This document shows positions 63,061 to 64,000 of a stretch of DNA of 64,000 nt, piece after piece. Under the pieces are notes generated by a model, which searched no databases, had not been told where the DNA came from, and was given only the letters and a program-made list of their open reading frames with translations. This DNA comes from Manis javanica. Lineage: Eukaryota; Chordata; Mammalia; Pholidota; Manidae. The position numbers were made by a program, and so were the translations under genes. The DNA lies in assembly GCF_040802235.1 (NCBI RefSeq), contig NC_133167.1, positions 16,794,501 to 16,858,500 of the forward strand, given 5' to 3'. Numbering within the stretch: the stretch's first letter is position 1; each line of letters begins with the position of its first letter.

Positions 63061-64000
63061 ATTCCCATAGAGGATTCCCTGGGAGCACTCGAAAGGAGGG
63101 TGGATCTAAGGAAAGGAAAGTAGAATGTTCTATGACCCCCTTTAATAATTCTCAACAAGGCGTAAAGCCCCTCTAAAAAGGCCCTTCTGGCTCCCTGCTT
63201 GCCAGCCTTGCTTGCTATTCCTTTGTCAGATGTTTTAGCTATTCCAGTATCTTATTTACTGGAACTGCTTTCCTATAAAGTATGCTTCTACTCTTGGGTG
63301 GCTTCTACTCTTTGCTTCTACTCTTACACCCAACCATGATACAGCCTTTGACATAGTTTGGCTATTTAAAAAGATGAATATAATTCCAGATTGTATAATT
63401 AAAAGGAGAGCAAGAGAGCCTGAGCGTACCCTCCCATTGTATTTAGCCCTAGTCAGCCTCTCAGGATGTTGGTGTTTGAAAGATGTGTGAGGCCTTGGTA
63501 GGAAAGTCAGGGCAATAATAAAAGAGATGGAAACAGAAAAGATTTTTAAAAGTGTCCAAGGAGAATGGGATTATTTAATTCAGAGAGTAGATTGAGAGAG
63601 TAATCTTTTAAAAATGAAAGATAAGCACATATAGGATGTTAAGTAGCTCTTCTGCATTTCATTCAAGATACTGTAAAAAAAGATAAGCTGTAATTACAGC
63701 AATAAGGGTATATAGTTGAAGTAGAGAGAAGAATCTTTTTTACCTAGCTAGAATGTTACCAGGGAAGCTTTGGAAACTTCCAGTGTAGAATTCTTTGTCT
63801 TTCCCTAATGACAGGTGTCCTATGTTAACAGTTCTTTTCCTACATACATGCATTGTCCCACTCTGTACATCCTTCCACTTAACATTTCTTCACTCTGTCT
63901 CTTTACAAAGTCTATATTTTTGTCTCAGTCTGTACTGTTCATGTAAGTGTTCTTTAAGATGTGTGAGCAATTGCTAGACCACCTTAATACATCAGGTAGA

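Larger units (their letters stand above)
42942..64000 (+). other. NHEJ1: Large NHEJ1 intron (continues past the window)
   Basis: At least 21 kb of intron after codon 196. No NHEJ1 exon beginning with the expected continuation was found, so the next exon lies beyond 64000. Repeats are mostly old (L2, MIR, one LTR-like copy), and no L1 copy as young as that at 6372 was seen here. In other vertebrates this intron is known to carry distant enhancers of the neighbouring IHH gene; candidate islands are given separately. Stretches without any call (43000-44380, 45170-46100, 50650-52260, 54320-55470, 55700-58200, 60100-62490, 63070-64000) show nothing I can support. Confidence 0.7.

Overview
This window is nuclear DNA of a placental mammal. 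It has split genes with GT-AG (and one GC-AG) introns, CpG-rich promoters, and MIR, L2, hAT/MER, MaLR-type and L1 repeats. Four genes are recognisable from their exons: RETREG2 (FAM134A), CNPPD1, SLC23A3 and the 5' part of NHEJ1 (XLF). This is the conserved block next to IHH on human 2q35, read here in the orientation opposite to the human reference. I saw no Alu, B1/B2, carnivore Can-SINE, ruminant Bov-tA or horse ERE, while 5'-truncated L1 copies are present. A SINE-poor laurasiatherian such as a pangolin would fit, but the species is an inference from repeats and is not proven.

Layout. 1-13785: gene-free, repeat-rich flank beyond the 3' end of RETREG2, with three young-looking retro-insertions (two with clear target-site duplications). 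13790-18892: RETREG2 on the minus strand, nine coding exons, 538 aa. 18893-20120: head-to-head promoter interval with two CpG islands; the RETREG2 side carries two E-boxes of the TFEB/TFE3 'CLEAR' type. 20341-23897: CNPPD1 on the plus strand, eight coding exons, 411 aa. 24605-26448: intergenic, with an L1 3' fragment. 26449-32232: SLC23A3, plus strand, twelve coding exons, 605 aa. 33050-33400: CpG-rich NHEJ1 promoter. 35538-42941: first four coding exons of NHEJ1 (196 codons). 42942-64000: part of one very large NHEJ1 intron that runs off the window.

Function. RETREG2 is an ER-membrane reticulon-homology protein with an LC3-interacting region (ER-phagy family). CNPPD1 is a cyclin-fold protein with one membrane-like segment and a four-cysteine knuckle. 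SLC23A3 is an orphan member of the nucleobase/ascorbate transporter family. NHEJ1 is the XLF factor of non-homologous end joining. They are neighbours and not a pathway. The large NHEJ1 intron is known in other vertebrates to hold long-range enhancers of IHH, and I mark several islands here that look like candidates. All exon boundaries were derived by reading splice sites and phase by hand; summed exon lengths give uninterrupted frames in all four genes.
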